Below, piece after piece: positions 8,666 to 17,546 of a DNA stretch of 42,989 nucleotides (its first letter is position 1; the number at the start of each line of letters is the position of its first letter). A model generated the notes under the pieces. It was not told the DNA's origin. It saw only the letters and a list, made by a program, of their open reading frames with translations, and did no database searches. Position numbers and translations under genes: made by a program. The stretch comes from Syntrophaceae bacterium (GTDB taxonomy: Bacteria; Desulfobacterota; Syntrophia; Syntrophales; UBA5619), in contig PLLC01000072.1 in assembly GCA_003141195.1 (NCBI GenBank), positions 3,166 to 46,154 on the forward strand, given 5' to 3'.

Positions 8666-9397
8666 GTGGCATTTCTTGAAATATCGAACATCGTAAAAGA
8701 TTTTGGCGGACTTGTGGCAAACAACAACGTCTCGTTCCAGATCGAACAGGGTGAGATCATTGGTCTTATCGGCCCCAATGGCGCCGGAAAAACAACCCTC
8801 TTCAACTGCATTGTCGGTTATTATAAACCCGATTCAGGAAAGGTGATTTTTAAAGAAAAGGACATAACGGGATTGAGACCCTTTGACACGAACAGGGCGG
8901 GTATCGGCAGGACATTTCAGGTTATGAAGGTAACAACTGGCATGAGCGTCATCGAAAATGTCATGGTAGGTGCATTCTGCAGGACCGATGACCGTCATAC
9001 GGCACAGTCAGAGGCCTCTGAGGTGCTCAACTTTCTTGGACTGGAAAGCGTAAAAGAATATCATCTGAATGAATTACCCATTGCAATGCAGAGAAAGGTA
9101 GGGCTTGCCAGGGCATTGGCGACAAAACCTGAATTGCTTATGCTTGACGAAGTCGCATCAGGCTTAAACCGCACGGAGACGGATGAACTGGTATTGCTTC
9201 TGAGGAGACTCAACGCCGAAAAAGGGGTAACACTCATTCTTATCGAGCATATTATGGAGATGGTTATGTCTGTTTCCCATCGTGTCATTGTACTTGATTA
9301 TGGCGAAAAGATTGAGGAGGGTCTGCCCGGTGAAATTGTCAAAAACGAAGATGTGATCAAGGCATACCTGGGAGAGAAATATGCTAAGAGTCACTGA
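8666..9397 (+). CDS. livG: ABC transporter ATP-binding protein LivG
   Basis: The 243-residue ATPase has Walker A GPNGAGKT (residues 36-43), a Q-loop in IGRTFQVMK, Walker B LLMLDE and the H-loop LIEHIMEMV. The start is GTG 8666, preceded by AAGGGAG. The signature helix is odd: where LivG proteins usually show a YGQQRRLEIARAL-like sequence, this one reads LPIAMQRKVGLARALAT, so the glycine of the LSGGQ-type motif is absent. LivF keeps a standard LSGGEQQ, so the heterodimer would have one canonical and one degenerate composite ATP site. The gene overlaps livF by 17 nt. Confidence 0.92.
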   Translation: MAFLEISNIVKDFGGLVANNNVSFQIEQGEIIGLIGPNGAGKTTLFNCIVGYYKPDSGKVIFKEKDITGLRPFDTNRAGIGRTFQVMKVTTGMSVIENVMVGAFCRTDDRHTAQSEASEVLNFLGLESVKEYHLNELPIAMQRKVGLARALATKPELLMLDEVASGLNRTETDELVLLLRRLNAEKGVTLILIEHIMEMVMSVSHRVIVLDYGEKIEEGLPGEIVKNEDVIKAYLGEKYAKSH

Positions 9398-10085
9398 GAT
9401 CGAAGTCTGCTACAGTGGTATACCTGTTGTCCACAACGTTTCACTCCATGTTGGGCAGGGTGAGCTTGTTACGGTGGTAGGTTCAAACGGCGCCGGGAAA
9501 TCGACTCTCCTCAAAACCATCGCAGGGGCCCTTCATCCGACAAAAGGGTCAATACAGTTCGAGGGCAAAGATATACACAAACTGTCAACACCGGATATTG
9601 TCAAGCTTGGCATTACCTATATCCCTGAAGCGCGTCTCATATTCGGGCCTCTCACGGTGGAAGAAAATCTTGAGCTTGGTGCATACATTTTAAATAATTC
9701 CGAAGAAACAAAGAAAAATCTCGATTTCATATACAGCCTCTTTCCACGGTTGAAAGAGAGACGCTCACAGTTGAGTGGCACCTTAAGCGGCGGCGAGCAG
9801 CAGATGCTTGCCATCGGGAGGGGTCTCATGTCAAACCCGAAACTTCTCATGCTTGACGAACCTTCTCTGGGGCTCATGCCGAAACTGGTAGATGAAATGC
9901 TCGAAGCCGTTGCAAAGCTGAGGACAATCGGAAAAACTATACTCCTTGTGGAACAGAAAGTCTTTGAATCCCTTGACATATGCGACCGTGGATATGTTCT
10001 TCAGACGGGCAGGACAATCCAGGAAGGGACAGGCAAAGAACTCCTCAATGCAGAAGACATCAAAAAGGCCTTCCTGGGACTTTAA
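9381..10085 (+). CDS. livF: ABC transporter ATP-binding protein LivF
   Basis: This 234-residue ATPase is the second nucleotide-binding subunit. Walker A is GSNGAGKS (residues 34-41), the signature is LSGGEQQMLAIGRGL, Walker B is LLMLDEPSLGL, and the C terminus (VLQTGRTIQEGTGKEL) is LivF-like. It closes the transporter operon and overlaps livG. After its stop the DNA changes from a moderate-GC, more A/T-ending codon style to the strongly GC-rich style of pxpA. Confidence 0.93.
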   Translation: MLRVTEIEVCYSGIPVVHNVSLHVGQGELVTVVGSNGAGKSTLLKTIAGALHPTKGSIQFEGKDIHKLSTPDIVKLGITYIPEARLIFGPLTVEENLELGAYILNNSEETKKNLDFIYSLFPRLKERRSQLSGTLSGGEQQMLAIGRGLMSNPKLLMLDEPSLGLMPKLVDEMLEAVAKLRTIGKTILLVEQKVFESLDICDRGYVLQTGRTIQEGTGKELLNAEDIKKAFLGL

Positions 10086-10372
10086 CATTCAAGGAAAGGG
10101 TTCAAAAATCAGGGGTCAGGGGCCTGTTGCCCAAACTTATTTTACAGAAAATCTCGCTTTCACTCATACGCTGCGCTCCTCTTACCCCAGTAAGGTTAGG
10201 TGCTTCTGGCCAAAGGGAAGATCACCAGGGAATTGATTTCCATGCTCTCGTCATGGCGTCATTCCGGGTTCCACGTTTTTTGCGGCAACCGCATATCGCC
10301 TTGTTCCTCCCGAATCGAATGATCGGGAAATGATCCAAAGATGATCGAAACGCTGTACGAGGAGATGAACCG

Positions 10373-11149
10373 ATGAAGAGGATCGATATCAACTGCGACA
10401 TGGGCGAGAGCTTCGGCGCCTACACGATCGGCATGGACGGCGAGGTGATCCGCTACATCAGCTCGGCCAACATCGCCTGCGGGTTCCACGCCGGCGATCC
10501 CCGGGTCATGAACCGGACCGTGAAACTTGCCAAAGAAAACGGCGTGGGTGTCGGGGCCCATCCGGGATACCCCGACCTCGCGGGATTCGGCCGGCGGAAC
10601 ATGGACTGCACCCCCGACGAGGTGCGCGATGATGTGATCTACCAGATCGCGGCCCTGCGCGGCTTCTGCGCCCTCCACGGCGTGAAGCTGCAGCACGTGA
10701 AGCCCCACGGCAGCCTGTACAACATGTGCGTGGGAAATGAGCCATTGTCCAGGGCTGTGGCCGAGGCCGTTGCCGCCGTCGATCCGGAACTCCTCTGGGT
10801 GACGCTCGGCGGGGCTCAGGCTGGCCTTGCGCAGAAGATCGCCGATGCGGCGGGGATCCGTGTCGTCTTCGAAGCCTTCCCCGACCGGGCCTATACTTCC
10901 GATGGAAAGCTGGCACCGAGGAAACTTCCCGGGGCCGTGATCACCGACCCGAAGCGGGCCGCCGAACAGGCCCTTCGGATGGCCAAAGAAGGCAGGGTGA
11001 TCGCCACGGACGGTACGGTCATCGAAATGGAAGTCCGAACACTATGCGTGCACGGCGACAATCCATCGGCCGTGGATCATGTAAGGACGATCCGGCAGGC
11101 GCTTGAGGCCGAGGGGCTTCGCATCGTCCCGCTGGGTGCATCGGCCTGA
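10373..11149 (+). CDS. pxpA: 5-oxoprolinase subunit PxpA (LamB/YcsF family)
   Basis: The 258-residue protein shows the whole LamB/YcsF signature: DINCDMGESFGAY at the N terminus, SANIACGFHAGDP, GVGAHPGYPD, HVKPHGSLYN, FEAFPDRAY and VHGDNP near the end. PxpA with PxpB and PxpC makes the bacterial ATP-dependent 5-oxoprolinase, which opens 5-oxo-L-proline (pyroglutamate) to glutamate. The gene starts after a GAGGAG site, is followed by pxpB after 29 nt, and is strongly GC-rich. The 287 bp before it contain no gene; whether it is read through from livF or from its own promoter is not clear. Confidence 0.93.
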   Translation: MKRIDINCDMGESFGAYTIGMDGEVIRYISSANIACGFHAGDPRVMNRTVKLAKENGVGVGAHPGYPDLAGFGRRNMDCTPDEVRDDVIYQIAALRGFCALHGVKLQHVKPHGSLYNMCVGNEPLSRAVAEAVAAVDPELLWVTLGGAQAGLAQKIADAAGIRVVFEAFPDRAYTSDGKLAPRKLPGAVITDPKRAAEQALRMAKEGRVIATDGTVIEMEVRTLCVHGDNPSAVDHVRTIRQALEAEGLRIVPLGASA

Positions 11150-11178
11150 CATCCCCTTCATCACGGTATTTTCGAGCC

Positions 11179-11883
11179 ATGGCAGTCCTCTATGAACAGG
11201 CCCGATTCCGGTTGAGCGGCGACCGCGCGCTCCTGGTGGAATACGGCGACGGAATCGACCCCGTCATCAACGAAAAGGTGCGGGCCATGACGGCGCTCTT
11301 GAAGAAAGACCTCCCGAAGGGCGTCGAGGCGGTTGTCCCGGCCTACCGCTCCCTCTCCATTATCTATGATCCCCTGGCGACGACACCCGCAAGGCTGGCG
11401 GAGATCCTCCATGCCCTGGAAGCGGATTCCCGTGCGGCGGAGATTGCGAAGGCGAAAGTCATTCCGATCCCAGTCTGCTACGGCGGCGAGTTTGGTCCCG
11501 ACATCGGCGTCGTTATGGAACACACCGGCCTGCGGGAGGACGAGATCGTCGCCGTCCATGCCTTCGTCGACTATCCCATCTACATGATCGGCTTCACGCC
11601 GGGATTCTGCTACCTGGGCGGACTGGATCGCCGGTTGCAGACGCCCCGCAGAAAAACGCCGCGGACGAACCTCCCGGCGGGCTCCGTGGGAATCGCGGAA
11701 TCCCAGACGGGCATGTATCCCATCGACAGTCCCGGCGGCTGGCAGATCATCGGGCGGACGCCGCTGCGACTCTTCGCCCCCGCGCGGGAAAACCCCTTTC
11801 TGTACGAGGCGGGAGACCGTATCCGGTTTGTACCCATTGCCGAGGCCGAATTTGGCCGATTGTATGAAAAGGAGTGGTCCTGA
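11179..11883 (+). CDS. pxpB: 5-oxoprolinase subunit PxpB (KipI-like)
   Basis: The 234-residue protein belongs to the KipI/AHS1 family: N-terminal FRLSGDRALLVEYG, central YMIGFTPGFCYLGGLD, and the C-terminal cyclophilin-like part with LPAGSVGIAESQTGMYPID and SPGGWQIIGRTP. In B. subtilis the homologue was first described as an inhibitor of the sporulation kinase KinA; with PxpA and PxpC present, a metabolic role in 5-oxoproline hydrolysis is the better reading. Its TGA overlaps the pxpC start (TGATG), which suggests coupled translation. Confidence 0.92.
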   Translation: MAVLYEQARFRLSGDRALLVEYGDGIDPVINEKVRAMTALLKKDLPKGVEAVVPAYRSLSIIYDPLATTPARLAEILHALEADSRAAEIAKAKVIPIPVCYGGEFGPDIGVVMEHTGLREDEIVAVHAFVDYPIYMIGFTPGFCYLGGLDRRLQTPRRKTPRTNLPAGSVGIAESQTGMYPIDSPGGWQIIGRTPLRLFAPARENPFLYEAGDRIRFVPIAEAEFGRLYEKEWS

Positions 11884-12839
11884 TGGAGCTCTTCGCTGTT
11901 CGGAACCCCGGTCCCATGACCACCGTACAGGATCTCGGGCGTCTGGCCTTCCTGGACCGGGGCGTTCCCCTCTCCGGGGCCCTCGATCCCTTTGCCTGCC
12001 GGGTTGCGAATCTGCTCGTGGGAAATCCCGAAGAGGCGGCCGTCCTGGAGATCACCGTGATGGGCCCCACCCTCGAGGTTCTCGCGCCGGCCGATATCGC
12101 ACTGACCGGCGCCGACATGGGGATGACCATCAACCGGGAGCCCGTCCGGGCATGGCGGACGGTGAGAGCGAACCCCGGCGAAGTCATCCGGATTCCCCGG
12201 GCTGCATACGGCTGCCGGGCCTACCTGGCCGTCACGGGAGGCATCGATGTTCCCCGGATGATGGGGAGCCGCTCCACCTTCGTGAGGGCGAAAATCGGCG
12301 GTGTTCAGGGACGCGGATTGATCAAAGGCGACACCCTGCACCGGGGCGCGGGCAGTCTCCTAAGTCGCCCCCGTGAGCTCCCCGACGAATGGATTCCACA
12401 ATATGCACGAGAGATCGCGCTCAGGGCCGTCCCAGGTCCACAGGACGACGCCTTCCGGGAAGGCATCGACGCTTTTTTCGGCGCCTCCTATGAAGTGACC
12501 CAGCAAGCCGACCGAATGGGCTGCCGGCTCCGGGGGCCCGCTGTCCGTCGCGATGGGGAATTACCCGAGAGCATCGTGACGGAGCCCACGATGCCCGGAA
12601 ACGTTCAGGTTCCCGCCGACGGACAGCCCATTATCCTCCTGGTCGAGCAGACCTCGGGGGGGTACGCAAAAATCGCGACCGTGATTACGGCGGATCTCCC
12701 CAAGGTGGCCCAGGTCGTGCCCGGGAATTCCGTGCGGTTCGAACGGGTGACCCTGGAGGATGCACACCATCTGTATCGGGAGCAGCAAAAGCACGTGCAA
12801 CAAATCCGGGAGTATCTCAAAAGGGTAAATGGATTGTGA
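11883..12839 (+). CDS. pxpC: 5-oxoprolinase subunit PxpC (KipA-like)
   Basis: The 318-residue protein is of the KipA/AHS2 (biotin-dependent carboxylase-like) family: TTVQDLGRLAFLDRGVPLSG, the DPFACRVANLLVGNPEEAAV segment, YRAYLAVTGGID-type sequence, and EQTSGGYAKIATVITADL near the C terminus. It completes the PxpABC complex. ATG 11883 is chosen because GGAG lies 8 nt upstream and overlaps the pxpB stop; an in-frame GTG at 11874 would leave too little room for that ribosome site. It converges on rimO with a 151-bp gap. Confidence 0.91.
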   Translation: MELFAVRNPGPMTTVQDLGRLAFLDRGVPLSGALDPFACRVANLLVGNPEEAAVLEITVMGPTLEVLAPADIALTGADMGMTINREPVRAWRTVRANPGEVIRIPRAAYGCRAYLAVTGGIDVPRMMGSRSTFVRAKIGGVQGRGLIKGDTLHRGAGSLLSRPRELPDEWIPQYAREIALRAVPGPQDDAFREGIDAFFGASYEVTQQADRMGCRLRGPAVRRDGELPESIVTEPTMPGNVQVPADGQPIILLVEQTSGGYAKIATVITADLPKVAQVVPGNSVRFERVTLEDAHHLYREQQKHVQQIREYLKRVNGL

Positions 12840-12990
12840 CGGGATTTTTATTCCAAAATCCATGAGAAGACAAATTTATAACCGGTATTATCCAAAGCTC
12901 GGAATTGAATAACGAATCGTTGCCGACCGAGCGCAGGTTTCCGATCCGGAAGGGCGAAAGAGGCGGCCGATAGGAAGAAAGCGAAACAGA

Positions 12991-14340
12991 TCAGAGGATT
13001 TCGGCGAACAGATCATAATCGTCGGCAGCGATAATCCGGCAGGCGATGATCGTTCCCGTCTTCGGAGCCCCTCCCCGGAGATGGGTCGCCCCGTCGATCT
13101 CGGGGGCCTGGCGCCGGCATCTCCCGATGTGGCTGTAACCGGAGAGTTCGCCCTTCCCCTCGACGAGGACCTCCTGCCGCGTCCCGATCAGGTTGCTGTT
13201 GATCTCCCGGGAGATGAGAGCCTGCTCCTCCATTACGAGGTTCCGGCGCCGCTCCTTCTCTCGTTCCGAGATACTCGACGGAAGGGCCGCGGCCTCCGTT
13301 CCCTCCTCCCGGGAGTAGGGAAAGATCCCGAGGTGGTCGAAACGGATCTCGCGGACGAAGGAAAGAAGGTTTTCGAACCGGCGGCGGGTCTCCCCGGGGA
13401 AGCCGACGATGAGCGAGGTCCGGAGGGAGACGCCGGGGATGATCTCCCGGGCCTTCGCAATGGCGTCCCGGATCAGGGCGCCGTCCCCCCGCCGGTGCAT
13501 GGCCGCGAGGATCGCGTCATCGCTGTGCTGGATGGGGATATCCAGGTAACGACAGATTTTTTTCTCATCCGCGATTGTCCTGAGAAGCTCCTCCGTCAGA
13601 CGGGCGGGGTAGGTGTAGAGGAGACGGATCCAGGAAAGGCCGTCGACGGCGGCCAGCTCCCGGAGCAGGCGGTTCAGTGTCGGTTTCTCCCTTCGGTCGA
13701 GACCATAGGCCGTCGTATCCTGGGAGGTGACGATCAGTTCGCGCACCCCCCGTGCGGCGAGCCACGCCGCCTCCTTTACGATATCGTCGATGGCTCGGCT
13801 CCGGGCCTTGCCGCGGATGGAGGGGATAACACAGTAGGAGCAACGGTTGGAACAGCCGTCGGCGATCTTGATGTAGGCGCTCCCGGCCGGGGTGGAAATC
13901 AGACGTCTGTGGCCGGCGTTCATGAGGAAGGTCGGCCGGCCGATGGCGGAGCGCCGGCGTGTTTTTCCGATGACGGAAAGGAGGGCGTCGAGATGTCGGC
14001 CGATGTGGGGAACCGCCGCCGTGCCGAGGAAGAGATCGACCTCCGGCAACGCCTCTTCCAGTTCCTTCCCGTAGCGCTGGGGGAGACAGCCGGTGACAAC
14101 CAGATGGGTGCAGGGGCCGCAGCCCCCCTGCTTCCAGGCGGCCATGCGGAGGATCTCCGCGATCGCCTCCTCCCGGGCGGGGAGGATGAAGGCGCAGGTG
14201 TTGACGAGCAGGACGTCGGCCTCCTCCTGCCGGTCCGTCAGGAGATAGCCTTTTTCGGCGAGGACACCCGCCATGACTTCGGAATCGACCAGATTCTTGG
14301 GACAGCCGAGGCTGACGATGTGGACTTTTTTTGTATGCAT
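12991..14340 (-). CDS. rimO: Ribosomal protein S12 methylthiotransferase RimO
   Basis: The 449-residue protein is a radical-SAM methylthiotransferase. The N-terminal domain has the three cluster cysteines C13, C49 and C85 (SLGCPKN, NTCAF, TGCLPQRYG). The radical-SAM motif is C163-x3-C167-x2-C170 (DGCSNRCSYC), and a TRAM-like domain ends the protein. SLGCPKNLVDSE distinguishes RimO from the tRNA enzyme MiaB. RimO adds a methylthio group to one aspartate of S12; the matching residue is present in the rpsL product of this window (D89 counting Met, [10 protein letters not shown]). It is transcribed on the minus strand downstream of ftsK with a 59-bp gap. Confidence 0.93.
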   Translation of the reverse strand: MHTKKVHIVSLGCPKNLVDSEVMAGVLAEKGYLLTDRQEEADVLLVNTCAFILPAREEAIAEILRMAAWKQGGCGPCTHLVVTGCLPQRYGKELEEALPEVDLFLGTAAVPHIGRHLDALLSVIGKTRRRSAIGRPTFLMNAGHRRLISTPAGSAYIKIADGCSNRCSYCVIPSIRGKARSRAIDDIVKEAAWLAARGVRELIVTSQDTTAYGLDRREKPTLNRLLRELAAVDGLSWIRLLYTYPARLTEELLRTIADEKKICRYLDIPIQHSDDAILAAMHRRGDGALIRDAIAKAREIIPGVSLRTSLIVGFPGETRRRFENLLSFVREIRFDHLGIFPYSREEGTEAAALPSSISEREKERRRNLVMEEQALISREINSNLIGTRQEVLVEGKGELSGYSHIGRCRRQAPEIDGATHLRGGAPKTGTIIACRIIAADDYDLFAEIL

Positions 14341-14399
14341 TTTTTAGGATATTTTTTCTGCAGAGAAGCCTGGGCCGTCGCCCGAACGGGCCTTTCCTG

Positions 14400-16697
14400 T
14401 CAACGCGGGATTTTCCGCGCGAGGACCTTCCGCGGCTTGGCGCCATCCGAAGGGCCGACAACGCCCTCCGCCTCCATCCGTTCGATGATCCGGGCCGCCC
14501 GATTGTACCCGATCTTCATGTACCGCTGCACGAGGGAGATCGACGCCTGTCCCAGATCCGTCACGAGCGCGACGGCCTCGTCGTACTTCTCGTCGAAGTC
14601 CGCGTCCGGTTTCTCCCCCTCGGCCGCCCCGGGTTGATATTCCGTGATCGACTCGTCGTAGGCGGGCTTTCCCTGTTTTTTCACGAAATCGACGATCCGT
14701 TCGATCTCCCGGTCCGAGACATAGGCGCCGTGGATCCGCGTCAGTCTGGAAGTGCCGGGGGGGATGAAGAGCATATCCCCGGCCCCGAGGAGCTTTTCTG
14801 CGCCCATTTGATCGAGGATGGTCCGCGAGTCCACCTTGGAGGAAACCTGGAAGGAGATCCGGGTGGGGAAGTTTGCCTTGATGATCCCCGTGATGACGTC
14901 CACGGAGGGGCGCTGGGTCGCCAGGATCAGGTGGATCCCGGCGGCTCGGGCCATCTGGGCGAGGCGGGTCAGCGATTCCTCCACATTCCTCTGGGCGACC
15001 ATCATCAGATCCGCGAGCTCGTCGATGATGATGACGATGTAGGGGAGCTGATCGGGAAGCGGTTCGTTCCTCCGGAATGTCTCTTCCGCCGCTTTTCTCA
15101 CCGGGCTTCCGCCCGGAACAGCCTCTTTCTTTTCCGCCGTTTCTTCCGGTCTGGTCTCTCCCGTTCCGGAGATCGGCAGGGGGGGCGGTGCGGGCGTCTT
15201 CCCCGCGCGCAACTGGTTGTAGGCCTCGATGCTCTTCACTCCCACGTCGCTGATGATCCGGTAGCGGCGCTCCATCTCCTCCACGGCCCAGCGGAGGACG
15301 AGGGATGCCTTTTTCGGATCGGTGACGACCGGGTGGAGGAGGTGGGGGATCCCCTCGTAGCCGGACAGTTCCAACCGCTTGGGGTCGATCATGATGAATT
15401 TGACCTCGTCCGGCGGCGCCTTGAAGAGGATGCTGCAGATCATGGCGTTCAGGGAGACGCTCTTCCCCGAGCCGGTCGTCCCGGCGATCAGAAGGTGGGG
15501 CATGCGAATCAGATCGGTGATGACGGGGGCGCCCACGATGTCCTCGCCGAGGGCAATGGAGAGCAGGGAGGGCGATTCCCGGAAGGTCGCATGGTCGAGG
15601 ACGTCCCGCAGGCGGACCGGATCCCGCTCCTGATTGGGGATTTCGATGCCGATCGCCCCTTTGCCCGGGATGGGGGCAATGATCCGGATGCTCGGGGCGC
15701 GCAGCGCCAGCGCCAGGTCATCGGAGAGGTTCGTGATCTTGTTGATCTTGACGCCCGGGGCGGGTTCCAGCTCATACATGGTGATGACCGGACCGGGTTT
15801 CACCTCGACCACCTTTCCGTCGACGCCGAAGTCGGAGAGTTTTTTCTCGAGGATCCGGGAGTTGGCGATCAGGGTTTCCCGTTTGATTCGCGTATCCTTC
15901 CTCTCCACGCGGTCCAGCAGGGTCAGGGGCGGCAGCTTGAACTTTCCGTTCAGCCGGCTGGCGAAATCGAAATGGGTCTGCTCCGCCTTCGCTAACTTTT
16001 CCTTGAGGGTTTCCGGCTTTGTCTCCATGATGATCGGGGCAGGCGCCGCGGCCGGTCTGTTCACGGCGGGCGCTTCCCGTTTTCTGCCGAATCTCTCCCG
16101 GCAGCGGTCAAGCAAGGATCTCCCCGTTCGTGCTGCCTTTCCCGCCGCGGCCGCCGATTTTCCCGCAAAGGAAACGACGGAAAAATCGAACAGGATCATC
16201 AGCGCGACGATCAGGATCAGACCCAGAATGATCATGGATCCGGCCAGACGCAGGTAGGCGTCGAGAAGCCTTGCCGTGACCGTCCCCAGCAGCCCGCCCG
16301 CGCTCAGCGAAATGCCGTAGATCTTGATATCTCCGATGAGCAGGGCAAACAGACCGGATGTGGCGAAGACGAGACCGGCCAGGCCCGCCGCCGCTGCCGC
16401 CCCGATCCGGAACTGGGTTTCGCGGAAATATCGGAAGGCGGCGACCAGAAGCAAAACCGGCAGCCAAAGGATACCGATCCCCAGCAGACGGAGCAGGGTA
16501 TCCGCCGTGTAAGATCCCGCCGCGCCGGTCCAGTTGTGGAGCGGCGCGTCCTCCGGCACGTAATGGGTGAAGGAGGGATCGAGAGGATGATAGGAGAGCA
16601 GGGCAAGCAGGAGAAAAAGGGCGACGGCAAGGCAGATCAGCCCGGAGATTTCCGTGGCCCGTTTCTGGGAAGGCGATTTCTCATTCATTTTTTTCAC
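14400..16697 (-). CDS. ftsK: DNA translocase FtsK/SpoIIIE
   Basis: The 765-residue protein has four N-terminal membrane segments (about residues 18-190), a linker, the motor with Walker A GTTGSGKS (about residues 403-410) and Walker B IVIIIDELADLMM (about residue 555), and a C-terminal winged-helix gamma domain (SISLVQRYMKIGYNRAARII) that reads polar KOPS-like sites. It pumps chromosome termini through the closing septum. The linker is short compared with E. coli FtsK. A Pro/Glu-rich insertion of about 45 residues (PAPPPLPISGTGETRPEE) separates the YNQLR segment from Walker B, longer than I expect for the family. It lies 19 bp downstream of uppP. Confidence 0.94.
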   Translation of the reverse strand: MKKMNEKSPSQKRATEISGLICLAVALFLLLALLSYHPLDPSFTHYVPEDAPLHNWTGAAGSYTADTLLRLLGIGILWLPVLLLVAAFRYFRETQFRIGAAAAAGLAGLVFATSGLFALLIGDIKIYGISLSAGGLLGTVTARLLDAYLRLAGSMIILGLILIVALMILFDFSVVSFAGKSAAAAGKAARTGRSLLDRCRERFGRKREAPAVNRPAAAPAPIIMETKPETLKEKLAKAEQTHFDFASRLNGKFKLPPLTLLDRVERKDTRIKRETLIANSRILEKKLSDFGVDGKVVEVKPGPVITMYELEPAPGVKINKITNLSDDLALALRAPSIRIIAPIPGKGAIGIEIPNQERDPVRLRDVLDHATFRESPSLLSIALGEDIVGAPVITDLIRMPHLLIAGTTGSGKSVSLNAMICSILFKAPPDEVKFIMIDPKRLELSGYEGIPHLLHPVVTDPKKASLVLRWAVEEMERRYRIISDVGVKSIEAYNQLRAGKTPAPPPLPISGTGETRPEETAEKKEAVPGGSPVRKAAEETFRRNEPLPDQLPYIVIIIDELADLMMVAQRNVEESLTRLAQMARAAGIHLILATQRPSVDVITGIIKANFPTRISFQVSSKVDSRTILDQMGAEKLLGAGDMLFIPPGTSRLTRIHGAYVSDREIERIVDFVKKQGKPAYDESITEYQPGAAEGEKPDADFDEKYDEAVALVTDLGQASISLVQRYMKIGYNRAARIIERMEAEGVVGPSDGAKPRKVLARKIPR

Positions 16698-16715
16698 GAA
16701 CCGTTTTTGGCCTTG

Positions 16716-17546
16716 TTATCCTATACCCCGGAGGATCAGGGTGGCGGACCCGACAAACCAGCAATACCAGGCAAAGGGGGCGAGGCCTGTCTTGTTGATC
16801 ATGGCGAAGAGGAGCTTCAGGGAGAGAAACCCCGTCACGGCGGCCGCGAGGAAACCGGCGCCCAGCACGGGCAGATCGCCTGCGGGGAGCCGCATCAGAT
16901 CGGCCGATTTCAGGATGACGGCGCCGCCGATCGCGGGGATGGACAGCAGAAAGGAAAACCTTGCCGCCGTCTCCCGCTCCAGTCCCCGGAAGATCCCGAA
17001 AGAAATGGTGGACCCCGAGCGGGAGATCCCCGGGATGAGGGCGACCGCCTGAACGAGGCCGAGGACAATCCCATCCGTCAGGTTCATGTCGCCCTTCCGC
17101 CTTCCGTTCGTTTTCACCCGGTCCGACCAAAAAAGCAGAATTCCCGTGATGAAAAGCATGCAGGCCGTCGTCTCCACCGATTCGAAAAGGCGCTCGATCC
17201 GGTCCTTGAAGAGGATGCCGATCACGCCCGTCAGGAAGGTGGCGATCATGATCCACAGAACCATCCTCCGGTTGGCGGCTTTCTCCCCGGAATCGGTTCC
17301 CAGCGCATTGGTTGCCGGCCCTTTCCCCGGCATCAGGGAGGCGAGGAGCTCGCCGATCTCCCGTCTCAGGAAGAAAACCACGCTTAGGAGCGTCCCGAGG
17401 TGGAGGAGGACATCGAAGGCGACGCCCGGCGGCTGGAATCCCGGGACCAATGCGGGGACGATGACCAGATGCGCAGAGCTGCTGACCGGCAGCGGTTCGG
17501 TCAGCCCCTGGACGACGCCTAAGATGACGACTTCCGTCAGGGTCAC
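16716..17546 (-). CDS. uppP: Undecaprenyl-diphosphatase UppP (BacA)
   Basis: The 276-residue, roughly eight-span membrane protein removes a phosphate from undecaprenyl diphosphate to recycle the lipid carrier of peptidoglycan and O-antigen synthesis. Both family motifs are visible: Q13-x3-E17 in VVQGLTEPLPVSSSAH, with H26, and PGISRSGST. The first motif deviates from the common EFLPVSSxGH in having P for F and A for G; the catalytic-type residues remain. Its ATG overlaps the end of plsC by 4 nt, so the two envelope genes are coupled. Confidence 0.92.
   Translation of the reverse strand: MTLTEVVILGVVQGLTEPLPVSSSAHLVIVPALVPGFQPPGVAFDVLLHLGTLLSVVFFLRREIGELLASLMPGKGPATNALGTDSGEKAANRRMVLWIMIATFLTGVIGILFKDRIERLFESVETTACMLFITGILLFWSDRVKTNGRRKGDMNLTDGIVLGLVQAVALIPGISRSGSTISFGIFRGLERETAARFSFLLSIPAIGGAVILKSADLMRLPAGDLPVLGAGFLAAAVTGFLSLKLLFAMINKTGLAPFAWYCWFVGSATLILRGIG

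Noticed and set aside
13081-14637. Long (over 500 codons) plus-strand frame opposite rimO, and a similar one opposite ftsK (14331-15995)
   Set aside because: Both are antisense to clearly recognised genes; high GC removes stops from the opposite strand. The translations are Asp/Gly/Arg-rich and show no family motif.
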